Shown: positions 27,621 through 35,852 of the stretch, piece after piece
Numbering within the stretch: the stretch's first letter is position 1
How the letters are laid out: each line of letters starts with the position of its first letter
Assembly: GCA_002699585.1 (NCBI GenBank)
Contig: PABP01000001.1
Coordinates: forward strand, 1 to 36,886
Direction of reading: 5' to 3'
From: Anaerolineaceae bacterium
Lineage (GTDB): Bacteria > Chloroflexota > Anaerolineae > Aggregatilineales > Phototrophicaceae
DNA length: 36,886 bases
Notes under the pieces: generated by a model
The model's database searches: none
The model's input: only the letters and a program-made list of their open reading frames with translations
Told to the model about the DNA's origin: nothing
Translations under genes and position numbers: made by a program

Positions 27621-28946
27621 ATGTTGAAGAAACTATCTGTCTTTGTTCTTCTTTCTGTCTTGGCGCTTGTACTTACGACAACGTCTGCCCAAGAACCGAT
27701 TGAGCTGCAGTTCTGGCACGCTATGGGTGGTGATCTCGGTGAAGTCGTTGACGAACTGGTCGCACGCTTTAACGAAAGCCAGGATGAAATCGTTGTAACG
27801 GCTGTTTTCCAGGGATCGTATGATGACACATATAACGCCCTGCTCGCTGCCCTAGAAACAGATTCGATGCCGAATGTGACCCAGAACTTCGATCTGGCTA
27901 CCCAGACAATGCTGGACTTCCCTGGCTTGTTGCCAGCTAATACGCAATTTGGTGATGACTTTGACCCGTCGGTTTTCGTCCCCGCAGTACGTGACTACTA
28001 CAGTGACGAAAACGGCATGGTCGCCATGGCTTTCAATAGCTCAACGCCCATTCTCTATTACAATGCTGAAATTGTTGCCGAAGCAGGTGTCGACCTTCCT
28101 GACAACGATAGCCTGTCGTTCAGCGAACTGCTTGAGGCTTGCGATACCATCATGGCCAATACAGATACCCAATACTGCATCACCTTTGGGCAGGTTGGCT
28201 GGTACTTTGAACAGATTCTCGCGAACAGCGGCGGCCTGTACTTCAACAATGATAATGGTCGTACCGCCCGCGCTTCGGAAGTCATGTTCAATCAAGGTCT
28301 GGGTGTCGAAGTCTTCACCTTCCTGACGGATCTGATGGCCAATGGCTATGCGCCTAACCTGGGCAATACGTGGACTGACACCGATGCAACCTTCCTGGCT
28401 GGCGAAGCAGCAATGATCTTTGACAGCACGGCGGGTGCACGCGGCTTCCAGGAAGCTGCTGAATTCGAAGTCGATACGACCTACATCCCCCATGCTGACA
28501 GCGCCGAGCGCAATGGTGTAGTTATCGGTGGTGCTGCTCTGTACCTGCTAGATAGTGGCGACGAAGCGACCAACCAGGCAGCCTGGGAATTTATGCGTTT
28601 CATGTCACAGGAACCTCAGCAAATCACTTGGCACACGGGCACGGGCTACTTCCCGGTTCGCTCCTCATTGCAGGACAACGAAGAACTCCAGACGTTCTGG
28701 GCTGATAACCCGAACTTCTTGACTGCGATTCAACAATTGGCGGATACCAACACCACACTTGACGATGGTGCGCCAAACTATGCAGTTCTGGGTGGTCGCG
28801 CTGGGCCATTCCCGGCAATCCGTCAGTTGATCGTCACCGCATATAGTCGTGTGCTTGACGATGGTTTGACCCCACAAGAAGCGCTCGACGAAGCGGCTGC
28901 CGCAGCAAATCAGGAACTCGCTGATTACAACGCGTTCTTTGAGTAA
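27621..28946 (+). CDS. Extracellular solute-binding protein, UgpB-like
   Basis: A 441-residue substrate-binding protein. The signal peptide (1-23, cut at TSA before QEP) is not followed by a lipobox cysteine. The mature start (ELQFWHAMGGDLGEVVDELV) and later GTGYFPVR match the UgpB family of glycerol-3-phosphate / glycerophosphocholine binders. AGGAGG at 27611-27616 gives a strong start. It is 137 bp after the permeases and followed by a terminator-like hairpin, which would raise its amount relative to the other genes. With no lipid anchor seen, it may be free in a periplasm or held by another component. Confidence 0.85.
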   Translation: MLKKLSVFVLLSVLALVLTTTSAQEPIELQFWHAMGGDLGEVVDELVARFNESQDEIVVTAVFQGSYDDTYNALLAALETDSMPNVTQNFDLATQTMLDFPGLLPANTQFGDDFDPSVFVPAVRDYYSDENGMVAMAFNSSTPILYYNAEIVAEAGVDLPDNDSLSFSELLEACDTIMANTDTQYCITFGQVGWYFEQILANSGGLYFNNDNGRTARASEVMFNQGLGVEVFTFLTDLMANGYAPNLGNTWTDTDATFLAGEAAMIFDSTAGARGFQEAAEFEVDTTYIPHADSAERNGVVIGGAALYLLDSGDEATNQAAWEFMRFMSQEPQQITWHTGTGYFPVRSSLQDNEELQTFWADNPNFLTAIQQLADTNTTLDDGAPNYAVLGGRAGPFPAIRQLIVTAYSRVLDDGLTPQEALDEAAAAANQELADYNAFFE

Positions 28947-28979
28947 GCTGATTTGTTGTAGTAAGTACTGAATACCTTT

Positions 28980-29017
28980 GGGGTGGATGGTGTGGCTGTC
29001 CACCCCTGTCTGTTTTT
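28980..29017 (+). terminator. Terminator-like hairpin after binding-protein gene
   Basis: GGGGTGGA (28980-28987) pairs perfectly with TCCACCCC (28999-29006); TGTCTGTTTTT follows to 29017. It lies between the UgpB-like gene and the phosphodiesterase gene. Partial read-through would give high binding protein and lower downstream expression. Confidence 0.75.
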
Positions 29018-29046
29018 GTCACTTTAATTAATAGGGTCTGATTTCT

Positions 29047-30024
29047 GTGAAGCGTTTTTCTCTCGTCTGCATGCTGTTAGTCGTAGTTGTGCCGCTATAT
29101 GCTCAGTCCACTCTCCTACCAGAGAGTTTCGACGTGCAGGGGCATCGGGGCGCACGTGGCCTAAAGCCAGAGAATACCTTGCCAGCGTTTGAAATCGCGC
29201 TTGATCTTAGAGTCAGTACGCTAGAAATGGACCTGCATTTTACAGCGGATGATCGTGTTGTGGTCTGGCATGATCCGGAAATCAACATGGATCGCTGCCG
29301 GTTGCCAGAAGACAACACCATTGAACTGCCTCAGAGCAGCAGTCTTATTTTCGGTAGTAACTCCCTACAGATCAGGCAGCTTACGCTGGAACAGGTACAG
29401 GCATTCATCTGTGATGGCCTTGATAATGAACGCTTCCCTCAGCAAGTCAACAGCCCTACGCTGCTGGCAGACGATGACTACCGCATCCAAACGTTAGATG
29501 CCGTTTTTGCCTTTGTCGATGATTATTCTGAGTCAGAGGCAAAATCCGCTAGCCAGCGCGAAAATGCGTCAACCATTCACTTCAATATTGAAAGTAAACG
29601 AAATGCGAATGATGCATCTGTCATAGATGATGGCTTCGATGGCGAGCATATCGCGCCATTTGAGCAGGCTATTATGACTATCGCAGCCGAATATGACGTC
29701 TTGGAGCGGATCACTCTACAGAGCTTTGACCATCGTGTGTTATGGGCCGTGAAGGCCGCATATCCCGATGTGCAAATCGCCGCCTTAACCAATCGCCAGC
29801 ATTCCCAATTTGAAGTTTATGCTGACCAAGGCACCGAGATTTGGTCGCCGAACTATACGCAAATCACCGAAGCCGACATTGCCCAGGCACATCGAAACGA
29901 GATATTGGTTATCCCTTGGACCATAAATGACCCTGATGATATGCTTAAACTGATCGAGTGGGGCGTTGATGGCATTATTACGGATCGTCCCGACATCCTC
30001 TTGAATCTACAAATTGACGAGTAG
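29047..30024 (+). CDS. Secreted glycerophosphodiester phosphodiesterase
   Basis: A 325-residue exported enzyme of the GDPD family. The signal peptide ends at PLYA before QST. Catalytic motifs are visible: HRGARGLKPENT near residues 33-44, EMDLHFT with the metal-binding acid pair, and VVWHDPEINMDR; the C-terminal WTINDPDDMLKLIEWGVDG is also typical. The enzyme hydrolyses glycerophosphodiesters to glycerol 3-phosphate and an alcohol. Placed after a UgpB-like importer, it fits scavenging of lipid headgroup phosphodiesters outside the cytoplasm, followed by uptake. The GTG start is the only one giving a complete signal peptide. Confidence 0.88.
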   Translation: MKRFSLVCMLLVVVVPLYAQSTLLPESFDVQGHRGARGLKPENTLPAFEIALDLRVSTLEMDLHFTADDRVVVWHDPEINMDRCRLPEDNTIELPQSSSLIFGSNSLQIRQLTLEQVQAFICDGLDNERFPQQVNSPTLLADDDYRIQTLDAVFAFVDDYSESEAKSASQRENASTIHFNIESKRNANDASVIDDGFDGEHIAPFEQAIMTIAAEYDVLERITLQSFDHRVLWAVKAAYPDVQIAALTNRQHSQFEVYADQGTEIWSPNYTQITEADIAQAHRNEILVIPWTINDPDDMLKLIEWGVDGIITDRPDILLNLQIDE

Positions 30025-30036
30025 AAAAGCGACCAT

Positions 30037-33000
30037 ATGTCCAAGAAGCTCGTTCTCATAGCCGTTCTAATATCACTGTTGACAGCCACTTTGCATGTTG
30101 TGGGCCAACAGTCGCTCATGACGCTCGACGAGCCACCACAGGTAGAGGTAGTTGTTGAAGGCCTACGTAATCCAGTCGGACTAGCAGCTTTGCCTGATGG
30201 CACGTTGATTATTGCGGAGGAGGGTACAGGTGAACGTGACCTGAGCGCTGGCGTAAGCATTCTTCAGCCGGATGGCCAGGTGGGACGATTGATTAGTGGT
30301 ATCCGTAGCGGGCGTGATTCCGGTGATTTAAGTGGGGTTGCCCTGGTAGGGGTCTCGCCAGATTATCAGACATTGTATGTGGGTAACTTTAATGAGGGGC
30401 ATCTTTGGACGCTGCCTATCCCCCCAGAAGGCATAAGTTTACCAGAAACACCATATACTCCTGATGACCTTGAGGTGGCGATGCAGCCGCTCAATCGCGT
30501 CAAGCTGACCAATCCCTATGACATTACTTTTGATGCTGATGGCATTCCAATTGTTTCGGATGCTTCAGGCGATGGCGTCGCTCGTGAATTGCCCGATGGC
30601 ACAACCCAATTTTTTCATCGTTTTGCGCGCATTCCAAACCCAACCAATGAGAATCTGACAATTTCGCCTGTACCGACAGGCATCGACCGCATTGGCGATG
30701 AGTATTATGTCACGCTGACAGGGGGCTGCCCGTATCCGGCAGGCAGTGGCTTATTGGTTGCCATTGACGAGCAGCGTAACCAACGCACAATCGTCGATAA
30801 TCTGAACATGCCCATTGATGTCGTGCAGGCTGATGATGGCACTGTGTGGGTACTGGAATTCGCTCGTTTCTCGCCAGATGGATCATGCTTCAGCGGGTCG
30901 GGTTATTTGCCGAACAGTGGGCGCTTGAGCATTCTTGCTGATGATGGCACGCTTGAAACAATTCTGGAGAATCTGGACTTTCCCGGTGCAGTAATGCCGA
31001 TGCCTGACGGTAGCCTTTACGTCAGCGAGATTTTCGATGGAGAAATACTGCACATCACATTTGACGAGCGTGAACTCGGTAGCGATTTTGACCTGCCAGA
31101 TATTGCCGGACTAACACCCCAATACAATGCCGTAGAGGACTATGATGCGGCGTTGCAGCAAGTCATTGCTGAGCAGGATTTGCAGGCCTATCCGGGCGCC
31201 TCGGTCCGGGAAGGGGACACGCCCTTAGCCGAATTGGGGCGTGATCTCTTTTTCGATCCCATACTATCAGGTGATCAAAACATTAGCTGTGCAACTTGCC
31301 ATCATCCGGCCTTTGCGATGGGGGATGGTCGCGTTCTGCCTATTGGTACAGGTGGGAGTGGGCTGGGAGAGCACCGTGATTTCCAGTCTCATATCACGTT
31401 GAGTGATGAATACTATCTGGCTGATGATCGCGGTGCACAAGTGCCGAATCCCGCTAATGGCATGTTTGTGCCCCGCAACAGCCTGACCATTATCAATAGT
31501 GCCTTGTTGCCTGCCCAATTCTGGGATGGTCGTGTAGAGAGTTATGCTTTGGGGGCGCAAGTTAAAGCGATTGAACCTGGCGTCAGTGAACTGGCATTGA
31601 CTGATGCCCTTGCTGTGCAGGCCATGTTCCCGATCACTTCCCGCGCAGAAATGAGCGGCGCAACTTTTGGCGAAGCTCTACCTGCCAGCATCCGCACTCT
31701 AATCGTCCAACGTTTGATGAATATTCCAGCTTATCAAGCGCGCTTTGCTGATATCTTCGGCGATAGCGACATCACTCCCGTGCAGATCGCTACCGCTATT
31801 GCTGCCTTTGAGCGTCAGCTCGTGTTTACGGATTCGCCTTGGGATGACTATTTAGCGGGTGATGTGGATGCCCTGTCTGAACAGCAGAAACGTGGCGCGC
31901 TCCTCTTCTACGGCGTGCTTAATGACGAAGTGAACTGTGCGTCTTGCCACAGCGGCGATATGTTCACTGACATGAATTATTACAACCTGCTTGTGCCACA
32001 GCTTGGCCCTGGCAAAGGCAATGGTACAAGCGGACGCGAGGATTATGGTCGAGCTAATGTATCTTTTGATTGGCGCGATCGTTACCAGTTCAGGACAGCT
32101 CCGCTGCGTAACGTGGCTATCACTGCGCCTTACTTCCATAGTGGGGCATACGACACACTCGAAGATGTCATCTGGCATCATGCCAATGTTTGGCAATCTG
32201 CTCAGCAATATGATCCGTCCCAATCCCTACCGCAGACTTTCTATAGCAGCTTCAGGGAGTATGACTTTGAGGCTCAAGCCCCTTATGTCGCTGCCGGTCT
32301 GGCAAACGGCTTGCCTCTGAGTGATCAGGATGTGGCCGATTTGATAACCTTCTTGGAGAGCTTGACAGATGCTTCGGCGAGTGACTTGACCCACTTCGTA
32401 CCACAAGCTGTACCGAGCGGCTTACCGCTTGACCCCGTACCTGAAGAAGAACTCGCGACGCATCATAGCGATTCAGCGCCGGAAAGCGTCAGTGAAACAA
32501 TAGATCCATTGTCTGAGGAAGCAACCAATTGGCACTTTGTCAATGTCGCCCAGGAGGTTGGTCTGGACTTTACGCATGGGGCATTCCAGTTCAACATCTA
32601 TGAAGATCCTGCCGCGATGATGGGGGCAGGTCTTTGCTGGCTAGATTATGATAATGATGGTTGGCTGGATCTCTATTTAGTTAATAGCCATGCAGAAGAA
32701 GAGGTTGATTTACTGGCCGATGCCTTGCCCCAGAACCGATTGTTCCGTAACGTTGAAGGACATTTTGTGGATGTGTCTAGCGAAACTGGAACAGCCATTG
32801 CTGTACGTGGTAATGGCTGTGTTGCTGCCGACTTCAATGTTGACGGCTGGGATGATTTGTACCTCACGGTCGATGGATCAGATCGCTTGCTGATGAACCA
32901 GGGCGATGGCACTTTCGTGGATGAAACGACTTCGGCAGGTCTGGGTGCATCTGAATGGACAACTGCTGTGTCGGTCGGCGATCTCAATGGGGATGGACTG

Positions 33001-34110
33001 CCTGATCTGTTCGTGGGGGCCTATATATCGCTCGACAACAAAATCCCTAATCCGATGGGGGCCTTCCCACAGGACTATTTTGGTTTGCCGGACCATCTTT
33101 ACATTCATGATGGTATCGCTCCTGATGGCAGCATTCACTTTACGGAAGTGACCCTAGAGGTCGGCCTCCTGCGCGAGGAACGTACCCTGGGTTCGATTTT
33201 GACCGATGTTGATCTCGATGGTGACCTGGATCTGTACATCGCAAACGACGGCCAGCCGAACCGCCTTTATGAGAATGTGCCAGTTGACAATGATCTGATT
33301 GGATTCCGGTTTGTTGATCTAGTGGATAGTGCCCAGGTAGGGGATGCTGGCAGTGGCATGGGCGTTGCTTCCGGCGACTATGATGGCGATGGATTCTTTG
33401 ACCTGCTGGTGACCAATTGGGAAGCTGAGCTAAACGCACTTTATCGCAATGAAACAGCGGAAAACGATCATATCAGCTTCAGGTATAGTACCTTCCGCAT
33501 TGGCATGCGGGGATTGGGAAACAATCAAACCGGATGGGGTGTTACCCTGGCTGACTTCGACCACGATACGGATATGGACATGATGAATGTTAACGGTCGT
33601 GTGCCTGTTGCCAACTTCACAACCGATCCGGAGCTTGTGCAGCTCTATGGCAATTCCTTGGCCGAACAAGGTCGTGCCACGTTTTTGCCTTGGACGCAGC
33701 GTGTAGGCTTGTCAGCAGTCGGGCCGCTGCTTGCTCGTGGCAGCGCCATTGCCGATTATGATAATGACGGCGATCTGGATATAGCGATCAACATCATACG
33801 CGGCGAGGCTGTTTTGCTAGAGAACAGGGATGTTTCGGGAAACTGGCTGCTTGTCAGTGGCGATTTTGACGCTGGAACAAAAGTCATTGTGACACTGCCC
33901 GATGGCCGTGAATTGATACGTGAACTGCACACGGGTAGTAGCTACCTGTCATCCGAAGATCCACGACTTCATTTTGGACTTGGGAATGTCGATGTTGTGT
34001 CACAAGTAACGATATATCTACCTGACAACCAGTCGCTTGCCCTTAGTGAAATCGCTGCTAATCAAATAGTACCATTGCGCGCATTTAGGACTGCCAACAA
34101 TAGCGAATAG
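30037..34110 (+). CDS. Propeller / diheme cytochrome c peroxidase-like / VCBS-ASPIC fusion
   Basis: A 1357-residue exported protein of three parts. Residues about 30-350 are an NHL/ScyD-type beta-propeller (VEGLRNPVGLAALPDGTLII). Residues about 380-790 are a diheme cytochrome c peroxidase/MauG-like domain with heme motifs CATCH (418-422) and CASCH (634-638). Residues 850-1270 hold about seven VCBS/FG-GAP repeats with calcium-type DxDxDG motifs (DYDNDG at 870 and 1240). The end (about 1280-1350) is an ASPIC/UnbV domain. The signal peptide ends near VVG before QQS. It starts only 12 bp after the GDPD stop, so cotranscription is likely. Electron-transfer or peroxidase activity is expected from the hemes, but no substrate is evident. 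I find no frameshift; the frame is continuous. Confidence 0.85.
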   Translation: MSKKLVLIAVLISLLTATLHVVGQQSLMTLDEPPQVEVVVEGLRNPVGLAALPDGTLIIAEEGTGERDLSAGVSILQPDGQVGRLISGIRSGRDSGDLSGVALVGVSPDYQTLYVGNFNEGHLWTLPIPPEGISLPETPYTPDDLEVAMQPLNRVKLTNPYDITFDADGIPIVSDASGDGVARELPDGTTQFFHRFARIPNPTNENLTISPVPTGIDRIGDEYYVTLTGGCPYPAGSGLLVAIDEQRNQRTIVDNLNMPIDVVQADDGTVWVLEFARFSPDGSCFSGSGYLPNSGRLSILADDGTLETILENLDFPGAVMPMPDGSLYVSEIFDGEILHITFDERELGSDFDLPDIAGLTPQYNAVEDYDAALQQVIAEQDLQAYPGASVREGDTPLAELGRDLFFDPILSGDQNISCATCHHPAFAMGDGRVLPIGTGGSGLGEHRDFQSHITLSDEYYLADDRGAQVPNPANGMFVPRNSLTIINSALLPAQFWDGRVESYALGAQVKAIEPGVSELALTDALAVQAMFPITSRAEMSGATFGEALPASIRTLIVQRLMNIPAYQARFADIFGDSDITPVQIATAIAAFERQLVFTDSPWDDYLAGDVDALSEQQKRGALLFYGVLNDEVNCASCHSGDMFTDMNYYNLLVPQLGPGKGNGTSGREDYGRANVSFDWRDRYQFRTAPLRNVAITAPYFHSGAYDTLEDVIWHHANVWQSAQQYDPSQSLPQTFYSSFREYDFEAQAPYVAAGLANGLPLSDQDVADLITFLESLTDASASDLTHFVPQAVPSGLPLDPVPEEELATHHSDSAPESVSETIDPLSEEATNWHFVNVAQEVGLDFTHGAFQFNIYEDPAAMMGAGLCWLDYDNDGWLDLYLVNSHAEEEVDLLADALPQNRLFRNVEGHFVDVSSETGTAIAVRGNGCVAADFNVDGWDDLYLTVDGSDRLLMNQGDGTFVDETTSAGLGASEWTTAVSVGDLNGDGLPDLFVGAYISLDNKIPNPMGAFPQDYFGLPDHLYIHDGIAPDGSIHFTEVTLEVGLLREERTLGSILTDVDLDGDLDLYIANDGQPNRLYENVPVDNDLIGFRFVDLVDSAQVGDAGSGMGVASGDYDGDGFFDLLVTNWEAELNALYRNETAENDHISFRYSTFRIGMRGLGNNQTGWGVTLADFDHDTDMDMMNVNGRVPVANFTTDPELVQLYGNSLAEQGRATFLPWTQRVGLSAVGPLLARGSAIADYDNDGDLDIAINIIRGEAVLLENRDVSGNWLLVSGDFDAGTKVIVTLPDGRELIRELHTGSSYLSSEDPRLHFGLGNVDVVSQVTIYLPDNQSLALSEIAANQIVPLRAFRTANNSE

Positions 34111-34176
34111 CGTACTGGTAAGTGCAATTTCTGACTACTAAAGAGGAGAGTCTTTCGAACGTGGGCGGCGACCAAT

Positions 34177-34321
34177 GAATTCTCGACTCGCTTAACTCGT
34201 AAGACATCAAATACTCTTATATCGAAATTCTTATCAGTATAGTTTTTACTATAGGATGTGGGCGCAGAGAGGGTTGGACACACACGTGTGCCATTCTGGA
34301 ATCTGGTTTGTGCCCGATCAC
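34177..34321 (+). repeat. Dispersed intergenic repeat, copy 6
   Basis: The left part (CTCGACTCG near 34182) and the hairpin region are degenerate and no longer form a stem. TATAGTTTTTACTATAGG is intact, the core is at 34262-34292, and the right box is CTGGTTTGTGCCCGATCAC. It starts 67 bp past the fusion gene. With copies 1, 2 and 4 it shows that the core survives where the terminator arm does not. Confidence 0.85.
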
Positions 34322-34681
34322 TTGCCTATTAGCTGCTTGATAAACGCATATGCGGAGCACGAATGCCTTACTTTGGGTGAAATCCGGTAGCATCGTGCCG
34401 CTCTCCGCTAAGCAGATGAAACGAAAATCTCTTTTTCGTATGGTGTTTTAATAGCATCTTTGCTTATGCCGCTCCATCAAGGGTGCTGTGCATCCTGGCA
34501 CATACCAGGACTAGCGCCCTTTACCTTACTGCCTATTCCCTATTACCAGTCGAAATACAATCAGACGACATCACTCATAAAATTGCTTCTCTCGCTGCAT
34601 TAGAGCGATTTTAAAGCCTATATCAGCCTGAAAATATATTCCCCTACTACTTTGCTTAATTGGTGATAGTTTGTTCGGTTG
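34322..34681. other. Gene-free region with a long imperfect hairpin
   Basis: No gene is supported here. At 34333-34415 three pairing blocks are nested: CTGCTT (34333) with AAGCAG (34410), GCGGAG (34352) with CTCCGC (34403), and CACGA (34358) with TCGTG (34393), the last closing over a loop that holds GGGTGAAATCCGG. This looks like a structured RNA leader or DNA extrusion site. A smaller hairpin, TCCTGG with CCAGGA, is at 34493-34510. No open frame follows closely, so the role is unknown. Confidence 0.5.
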
Positions 34682-34718
34682 TTGACAATTGTTATCGCAG
34701 TATGCTTATAATGCGATA
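34682..34718 (+). promoter_or_regulatory. Promoter and inverted-repeat operator of partition operon
   Basis: TTGACA (34682-34687) and TATAAT (34707-34712) form a consensus promoter with a 19-bp spacer. TATCGCA (34693-34699) and TGCGATA (34712-34718) are a perfect inverted repeat that spans the -10 box, a typical autorepressor site. The predicted start lies only about 6-8 bp before the ATG at 34727 and no ribosome binding site is seen, so the first gene is probably read from a nearly leaderless message. Confidence 0.7.
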
Positions 34719-34726
34719 GGCGCCCC

Positions 34727-34915
34727 ATGCAAGTCCCAAACAAGACCCACAATTCAAAAAAGAAGAAACTAATCCACGAAGTACGGATAAAGTTTCTAGC
34801 TCCACGCGACCTCAAATCCAATCTTGAACAAATGGCCGATGATCGAAATGTTACCTTGTCGGCTCTATTGCGCCTAATTGCGACGGAGTACGTTAAACGC
34901 CATTTGGATATATGA
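34727..34915 (+). CDS. Ribbon-helix-helix DNA-binding protein (partition repressor/CBP)
   Basis: A 62-residue protein with a basic N-terminal tail (NKTHNSKKKK), a beta strand (HEVRIKFLAP) and two helices (RDLKSNLEQMADDRN, then LSALLRLIATEYVKRH): the ribbon-helix-helix order. Its stop overlaps the ParA start (ATGA). In ParA-type partition loci with RHH proteins (for example omega of pSM19035), this protein binds repeated short sites as centromere, represses its own promoter and stimulates ParA. Here both the promoter inverted repeat and the octads at 35817-35856 are candidate sites. Confidence 0.8.
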   Translation: MQVPNKTHNSKKKKLIHEVRIKFLAPRDLKSNLEQMADDRNVTLSALLRLIATEYVKRHLDI

Positions 34916-35673
34916 TTATTTCTATTGCCAACCAAAAAGGCGGTGTTGCCAAAACAACGACTGCTATCAACCTTGCTGCTGGCCTCTCACTTGAAGGCTA
35001 TAAAGTATTGCTGATTGATGCCGACCCCCAGACCAACGCTACCCAAGTTTTTATTCATCCCAACCATGAAATCAGCCCCGACAAATCTCTTTATCAAGTG
35101 ATGGTGAACCTAGTGTCGGTTTCAGGCATTATTTTGGAAAGTCAGTTCCCAAATCTGCATATGGCTCCCTCTCATATTCGCCTATCTGGGGTCGATCTAG
35201 AACTTGCGACAGCGCTTGACAATCGTAGCGCCAGATTAAAGAAAGCCCTTGATTCAGTTCGAGACAATTACGATTACATTGTTATAGATAATCCCCCATC
35301 CCTTGGCTTGATGACGATTAATTCATTTGTCGCCAGCGATAGAGTCATTATTCCTGTTTCTACCGCGTTTTTTGCACTATCAGGTTTGGTACAACTTCAA
35401 GAAACGATCAGCATGGTTAAGCAGACACAGCTTAATCCTGACCTAGAAATCATGGGGGTGCTTTGTACATTTTCAGACCGAACTAACGTGTCAAACGACG
35501 TAGAAAGACAACTTCGTGAGTATTTCGGTCAGTTGATATTCGAAACAACGATTCTCAAGAATGTGACGTTGGAAGAAGCCCATTCCCACCACAGCCATAT
35601 ATTTGATTTATCCCCTAATAGTGCCGGAGCCATTGCCTATAAATCGTTCGTTCAGGAAGTATTGAAAAGATGA
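34912..35673 (+). CDS. parA: ParA-family Walker ATPase
   Basis: A 253-residue ParA/Soj-type ATPase. The deviant Walker A KGGVAKTTT (residues 9-17) carries the signature lysine; LLIDADPQ and YIVIDNPPSLG are the following motifs. It has no extra N-terminal HTH domain, so it belongs to the small ParA type that relies on a separate DNA-binding partner. ParA moves or positions DNA through ATP-dependent nonspecific DNA binding. It overlaps the RHH gene at the start and the small basic gene at the end by 4 bp each, so the three are translationally coupled. Confidence 0.9.
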   Translation: MIISIANQKGGVAKTTTAINLAAGLSLEGYKVLLIDADPQTNATQVFIHPNHEISPDKSLYQVMVNLVSVSGIILESQFPNLHMAPSHIRLSGVDLELATALDNRSARLKKALDSVRDNYDYIVIDNPPSLGLMTINSFVASDRVIIPVSTAFFALSGLVQLQETISMVKQTQLNPDLEIMGVLCTFSDRTNVSNDVERQLREYFGQLIFETTILKNVTLEEAHSHHSHIFDLSPNSAGAIAYKSFVQEVLKR

Positions 35674-35852
35674 CCAAAACAGGTGGATTAGCCGACAGCC
35701 CATTCTTTACGAAACCCCCTATGGAGGCTACTCTACCAACGCCAAAAAAAGTTTCTAGGAAGAAGAGGAACAAACCTAAGTCCAAGAAAAAAAGTCATTC
35801 GAGCAACCATGAAACCGTGATACCACGACACCGTGATACCACGACACCGTGA
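35670..35852 (+). CDS. Small basic disordered protein of the ParA operon
   Basis: A 60-residue protein: MTKTGGLADSPFFTKPPMEA, then a Lys/Arg-rich linker (KKVSRKKRNKPKSKKK) and a short tail. It is predicted unfolded and very basic, perhaps a DNA-binding or ParA-interacting peptide. The start overlaps the parA stop (ATGA). The last dozen codons (from about 35814) are written by the octad repeats, so the end of the protein and the putative centromere share DNA. I do not recognise a family, and it may not be translated in a conserved way. Confidence 0.55.
   Translation: MTKTGGLADSPFFTKPPMEATLPTPKKVSRKKRNKPKSKKKSHSSNHETVIPRHRDTTTP

Noticed and set aside
28041-28493. 150-codon minus-strand open frame.
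   Set aside because: It is fully antisense to the well-supported binding-protein gene.
34371-34415. GGTGAAATCCGG inside the hairpin resembles part of a cobalamin riboswitch.
   Set aside because: The conserved B12 box and the pairing expected around it are absent, and no coding region follows within a plausible distance.
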